Positions 7,401 through 10,032 of a DNA stretch of 10,032 nucleotides are shown one piece after another (the first letter of the stretch is position 1; the number at the start of each line of letters is the position of its first letter). This DNA comes from Larix sibirica. Taxonomy: Eukaryota > Streptophyta > Pinopsida > Pinales > Pinaceae. The notes under the pieces were generated by a model, which worked only from the letters and a program-made list of their open reading frames with translations, did not search any database and was not told the origin of the DNA. Where the stretch lies: positions 1-10,032 of the forward strand of contig NWUY0303989650.1 in the NCBI GenBank assembly GCA_004151065.3, in the 5' to 3' direction. The translations under genes were made by a program, and so were the position numbers.

Positions 7401-7520
7401 TAAATTAGAGAGAAGTGAGAACATTTATGTCTTGCCTCAGACCTTAATGGTGCCTCCAGACACTCCAATATTTGCAAGCTTCGGCACAATCTCAAATGGA
7501 AATTCTGCATGTTCCCAGTA
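4276..7520 (-). CDS. ACX4: Peroxisomal short-chain acyl-CoA oxidase (ACX4-type), 3' ten exons, 5' end outside the window
   Basis: The family oxidises short-chain acyl-CoAs to trans-2-enoyl-CoA with FAD, passing electrons to O2, in peroxisomal beta-oxidation. Ten minus-strand exons were found by conserved peptides and splice sites: 7443..7520, 7223..7346, 6989..7062, 6821..6880, 6492..6601, 6042..6201, 5676..5752, 5384..5555, 5185..5277, 4276..4413. Lengths sum to 1086 nt, or 361 codons plus TAG, with all junctions in phase. In partial-protein numbering the landmarks are RVDASCCTF from residue 47, [11 protein letters not shown] from 93, KRWIGNS from 123, [12 protein letters not shown] from 166, YLQERKQFG from 229, LLGGNGI from 302, YEGT at 327 with catalytic Glu328 (assigned by family analogy), and C-terminal A-K-L, a PTS1 signal. 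Nearly every segment matches plant ACX4 as I remember it; this group resembles glutaryl-CoA dehydrogenase more than the long-chain oxidases. About 80 N-terminal residues lie off the right edge. One intron has a GC donor. The absence of lesions argues for a functional gene. The last exons also appear at 2398..3953, probably an assembly duplicate. Confidence 0.95.
4807..5042 (+). mobile_element. Probable tRNA-derived SINE in the last ACX4 intron
   Basis: The plus strand shows an A-box-like GGTCAAGTGGTCA near 4816 and a B-box-like GGTTCAACTC at 4874..4883, spaced as in tRNA-derived SINEs. A tail of short direct repeats and an A-run follows. It is antisense to the gene. Boundaries are approximate and target-site duplications were not resolved, because later tandem duplications obscure the 3' end. 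The family is not recognised. The same element is at 2929..3165. Confidence 0.5.
5185..5277 (-). CDS. ACX4: ACX4 penultimate exon (31 codons)
   Basis: It begins GCG TGG AAT after ATTTATAG and ends GCT AAG before gtatgg. It encodes [20 protein letters not shown] and then [11 protein letters not shown]. The G-G-N-G loop near the FAD adenine is conserved across the acyl-CoA dehydrogenase family. Both boundaries are phase 0. The preceding intron is 106 bp, not a multiple of three, so its retention shifts this exon out of frame. An identical copy is at 3406..3498. Confidence 0.94.
5382..5383 (-). promoter_or_regulatory. Non-canonical GC splice donor in ACX4
   Basis: The minus strand reads AAG|GCATGT at the end of the YLQERKQ exon, and the intron 5278..5383 (106 bp) ends in TATAG before GCGTGG. 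Joining here keeps the frame and the family alignment [13 protein letters not shown]. The nearest GT, two bases further in, would break the frame. GC-AG is the commonest minor variant of U2-type introns. The same bases stand in the other contig copy at 3603..3604. Confidence 0.85.
5384..5555 (-). CDS. ACX4: ACX4 exon ending at a GC donor (1 nt plus 57 codons)
   Basis: It follows TGTACAG and encodes [20 protein letters not shown], then [10 protein letters not shown] and [15 protein letters not shown], ending in HAGLTK. R-K-Q-F-G contributes to the FAD site in the family. The exon ends ACC AAG, followed by GC not GT. Reading on into the intron would give an open frame that ends at 5201, without the catalytic Glu or the targeting signal. 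An identical copy is at 3605..3776. Confidence 0.93.
5676..5752 (-). CDS. ACX4: ACX4 exon (25 codons plus 2 nt)
   Basis: The acceptor is TTTCAG and the donor gtgcaa. It encodes [20 protein letters not shown] and then YDMCH, with split Arg codon AG+G. This is the strongly conserved ACX4 segment that starts the C-terminal helical domain. A 57-nt fragment of the same exon lies at 3897..3953 and is cut by the N gap, so this is the only complete copy. Confidence 0.95.
6042..6201 (-). CDS. ACX4: ACX4 exon (1 nt plus 53 codons)
   Basis: The exon follows TTCCACAG and ends in ACA AAC AGG before gtatgc (phase 0). It encodes [20 protein letters not shown] and then [20 protein letters not shown], with SFQDTNR at the end. 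This is the end of the beta domain and the linker to the C-terminal helices. Differences from the remembered consensus are Cys for Met in LR-M-VQNGD and ADIN for PGVN before SFQD. The next intron, 5753..6041, is 289 bp. Confidence 0.94.
6492..6601 (-). CDS. ACX4: ACX4 exon with KRWIGNS (36 codons plus 2 nt)
   Basis: It starts GTG GAA GGT GGT after TTTGCAG and ends in AAT GG before gtagga (phase 2). The encoded [20 protein letters not shown] and then [16 protein letters not shown] form the beta-domain segment, where the W-I-x-N-S motif packs against FAD in the family. The following intron, 6202..6491, is 290 bp. Confidence 0.94.
6821..6880 (-). CDS. ACX4: ACX4 exon with the TEPNYGSDA loop (20 codons)
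   Basis: The acceptor is TTCACAG and the donor gtctat. The exon encodes [20 protein letters not shown], the conserved loop of acyl-CoA dehydrogenases and oxidases that contacts FAD and substrate. EPNYGSD recalls the EPN-GSD form of glutaryl-CoA dehydrogenase-like members. The following intron, 6602..6820, is 219 bp and phase 0. Confidence 0.94.
6989..7062 (-). CDS. ACX4: ACX4 exon (2 nt plus 24 codons)
   Basis: The acceptor is AACAG and the exon ends in TGT TGG before gtatgc. It encodes [16 protein letters not shown] and then RLDTIICW, the family's '[14 protein letters not shown]' block just ahead of the FAD/substrate loop. The following intron, 6881..6988, is 108 bp and phase 0. Confidence 0.93.
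7223..7346 (-). CDS. ACX4: ACX4 exon (41 codons plus 1 nt)
   Basis: The exon follows a TTGTAG acceptor and ends in ACA ATT T before gtaagc, giving a phase-1 intron of 160 bp (7063..7222). It encodes GYGCPGLSI at the start, [13 protein letters not shown] in the middle and LGMLTI at the end, all typical ACX4 landmarks. The split codon T+CA makes Ser68 of the partial protein. Confidence 0.93.
7443..7520 (-). CDS. ACX4: ACX4 exon, first visible (26 codons)
   Basis: It begins after a CCAG acceptor with TAC TGG GAA and ends in ATT AAG before a gtctga donor. It encodes [10 protein letters not shown] through SGGTIK, part of the N-terminal helical domain of the acyl-CoA dehydrogenase fold. Both boundaries are phase 0. 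The preceding exon, expected to end in something like EVAPIMTE, was not found in 7521..10032, so the upstream intron is probably longer than 2.5 kb. Confidence 0.92.
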
Positions 7521-8239
7521 CTGGCAAAACAACAGAATAGTTAAACAACCAAGCTAGCATTGAAATTCAAGACCTGGCAGATGCATATTTTTTGAGTGGA
7601 ACTGTAATGTGTCATTGCACAATAAATTTTATAGTAGACGATTGATAAATCATAACCTTCCTCTCCCTTACTGAGACAGTGACAAAACAGTAAACTATAG
7701 AAATTTCAAAAGTCTGCCCAATCTGAAATTTCCACTTCATTTCAATGAGGTCACCAACTTATCACATAGAACTTTCAGCCATAGGCTAAGCTGAAATCTT
7801 GAAAAATACACCTGCAAATATCTCAAATCTGTCCACCATTGGTTTAAGCAAGTGCAAGTAGATAAACACCACAAAATACTTCAACAGTAGATCAATGCAA
7901 CAGTACATAGGACATGATTTAATCAAGTATGCAGATCTGAAAATTACATCCATTAATAGCGGAAATATAACAGCACATCTCAGATTTGAAGTTTCATCTA
8001 AGGCATGACAAATCACTCAACATTTCAGTCTTGCTTTCCCAATAAATCAACATATCAAAAGTTAAAACAGCTATGGAACTTTCTCAAAACACACCAAAAA
8101 CATATTTGCAATAAGAGAATTTAGGACAGCAATGGTACAAATTATTATCAAAATATGAAAACAAAGTACAATACATAAGCTTTGCCAAGCTGGTACATCA
8201 AGTCATTCCACTTTATCCCAAGCAAGGACTTCTCCTTAG
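7521..8239. other. Probable ACX4 intron sequence, no exon recognised
   Basis: It follows the first visible exon in the upstream direction. I searched the minus strand for the expected N-terminal ACX4 peptides (EVAPIMTE, the YYHFNDLLT-like block) and found none. Composition is AT-rich with no repeats of note. The small open frames here are not supported by any similarity that I can see. Confidence 0.55.
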
Positions 8240-9060
8240 TTCCCTAGACCTTATTTAGAGTATCCACAATTACTGCAAACCCTAACCAACAACAACAAAG
8301 CCTAGCAAGGTATCCCACCAAGCTATAATAGCCTCTCGAAGTGCTCAACAACAAACTAGTATCACACCAACTATCCAAACCTTTGATCCACACTTGCATC
8401 TCGCAAGATTTACTCTTCACTTGCATCACACAAGCCAAGGAACCCTAGCACATGCCTCTCACAAGCACTATCCTTGTTACAAGATTAAAAAATTTGTTCT
8501 TCAAAGATTCTCCAATAGCTAGCATCATCACATCTCTAAGATACAATATTATCTAAGAGTGATTCATTACAAAGATGCAGTCCTACCTTTATATATAGAA
8601 TAGATGAGGGAGGCCAACAATAAAACATAGATCAAATCCATCAGTAAACCCTATGTTAAGTCAACAACAAAGTCCCAACCAGATGCCACATAGTATAGCA
8701 AGGTCTGTACAACCCCCAAGGTGTGCACCTTCCAACTCTAGGTGTCCAGTGTCCACATGTCTACTACTCCTCTATGCAAGATGGTGCATCCTCCAACAAT
8801 GGCTCCTCAACTCATGCATTCCTCTTCAACATATGTGCGAGGTGGCTCTCATGCTCATAGGACTCTGTGCCCAACCTCTTAGGTGCATAATGCCCTCCTC
8901 CAAGATGGTCACTCCACATGTCCCAAGCATTGATTCTCCTGAACAAGTGCACCCTTGTAGAAGATGTCTAACCGCCACATGTGTGCCAACAACCACATCA
9001 AGAAATGTGCCTCCCTAGCACTAATCCCAAGGTAAGCATACACCCATTATGCTTGTTGAA
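8240..9060 (-). mobile_element. LTR-like block with minus-strand promoter
   Basis: On the minus strand a TATA element, TATATATAAAGG (8588..8599), sits just downstream of TATTGTTGGCCTCC (8609..8622). It is followed by CTTTGTAATGAATCAC, as in the R region of many plant LTRs. Upstream (8650..9020 on the plus strand) is a less AT-rich stretch with repeated CACATG and ACATGT words, possibly U3. Telo-box-like AAACCCTAA is at 8278..8286. Terminal TG/CA borders, target-site duplications and internal coding domains were not found, so this may be a solo or truncated LTR. Confidence 0.3.
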
Positions 9061-9479
9061 ATTCCTAGAAAAACAGCAATTAATGCAACACAAAAATTTC
9101 ACCTCTTAAAGAGAGGTTTCCCATATCTTAACCCTGTTAATTTTCAACCTTAGGGATGCTATGAAATATAATACAAAACAGCAATGGAAGTGGACAAAAT
9201 TTCAATCCTCGACAACCCCAACTTCTAGGTGATCCAAGAGCAAAGATACCAAAGTGTTCTAATAAGTTTCAACCCTCTAGGGCAATCTTATCATGCATAA
9301 ACCAGATCTGAAAACTCTTGTGTACAGCAGTAAACCAACCCTTATCTTCTTCAATTACAATGTTAAATCACTTAACGTAATTTCCCTTGACTTATGTCAA
9401 ATCAGCAAGACATATATAGCTGGAAATTACAAACCATGAAGAACATAGATGGCTGAAAATCAAATCTGAAATTTACATG
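9061..9479. other. Non-coding stretch, nothing recognised
   Basis: No coding, RNA or repeat signal. A small inverted repeat CCTCT-taaag-AGAGG is at about 9102..9116, and an AACAGCAAT word occurs at 9073 and 9178 in similar context. Neither is enough for a call. Confidence 0.5.
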
Positions 9480-10032
9480 AGTATTGGACAGCCGAAAACT
9501 TCATTAATATGCATCAAATGAAGTTGTTGTACATACCATAGCCTTATCACAAGGCTAGTACAATCCACTAGCTCTCTAAAAACCCTAGCTATGGAAGACA
9601 ATGAAAACACTAGTTCATCCAAGGAGCTCCAACATGCACAAACAAGTCTTCCAAACAAGACATCTTCTTCTCTTCTTATTTTTCAACAAATACACCTAGT
9701 GTTTCATCTCAAAACCCTAACCTCAAACCTCCAAGGGATGAAAGTCTAACCCTCAACTTCAAGATGCTCCAAGAAGATCATGAAACCTTAGAGACTCCAA
9801 GAGAGAGATGAAGTACAAATGAAGATCTAAGATAGAGAAGATGACTAGTGTGCTCCTATTGTAAGTCATATCTCTATACAAGAGTGAAATAAGAATGAAC
9901 ACAATGATATAATGTTGTATGAATGAGAAGGACTCTCTCCTTCCTCTATATAAATGGGAGGTAAGAGAAGCCAACAATACAATGTGTGCCCAAGCCCTTA
10001 CAAGCAAACTACAATTAACACTTGTAGGCGTA
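9480..10032 (-). mobile_element. Second LTR-like promoter block, minus strand
   Basis: The minus strand reads TATTGTTGGCTTCTC (9965..9979) and then TTTATATAGAGG (9943..9954), the same order and nearly the same spacing as at 8588..8622. A long pyrimidine-rich stretch with AAACCCTAA (9713..9721) and AAACCCTAGC words follows. No borders or coding domains are visible. It could be a related LTR, or the promoter and 5' UTR of an ordinary gene running leftward. Confidence 0.28.

Noticed and set aside
8653-9018. 121-codon plus-strand open frame, rich in Cys, Pro and Ser
   Set aside because: No domain or family is recognisable, it has no splice or homology support, and it lies antisense to a block that looks like LTR promoter sequence. 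Higher GC there is enough to make a chance open frame.

Overview
The window is nuclear DNA from a plant, most likely a seed plant. It carries one recognisable gene, on the minus strand: the 3' part of a peroxisomal short-chain acyl-CoA oxidase of the ACX4 type. Ten coding exons at 4276..7520 join in phase with no stop or frameshift and give the C-terminal 361 residues, ending in the peroxisomal signal A-K-L. From memory of the family, about 80 N-terminal residues are missing and lie beyond the right edge. Small spliced exons, retroelement debris and a peroxisomal beta-oxidation enzyme exclude a prokaryote. A repeat-rich gymnosperm is possible, but nothing here proves it.

The most consequential observation concerns the assembly. 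Positions 2078..3953 repeat almost base for base at 3956..5732, and the two copies are separated by exactly two N at 3954..3955. The first copy stops, in mid-exon, at the base before the gap, and the second begins at the base after it. That is the pattern of two overlapping contigs laid end to end instead of merged. The last three exons and part of a fourth therefore appear twice. The only difference I found between the copies is one extra 99-bp tandem unit in the left copy.

Layout. 1..216: a probable LTR fragment, minus strand. 217..2077: AT-rich sequence with many short tandem duplications, a degraded LINE-like reverse transcriptase piece (710..1105), a palindrome array (1434..1510), a probable tRNA-derived SINE (1668..1812) and a second palindromic array (1866..1999). 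2078..3953: the truncated duplicate of the gene's 3' end. 3956..7520: 3' flank and ten exons. 7521..10032: intronic or upstream sequence with two LTR-like promoter blocks on the minus strand and no further exon that I could recognise.

Biology. ACX4 carries out the FAD-dependent first step of peroxisomal beta-oxidation on short acyl-CoAs. The catalytic glutamate, the FAD/substrate motifs and the targeting tripeptide are all present. One intron uses a non-canonical GC donor. I found no previously undescribed biological system. The points of interest are the contig-overlap artefact, the GC-AG intron, the A-K-L signal and the unusual density of tandem duplications in the left third.
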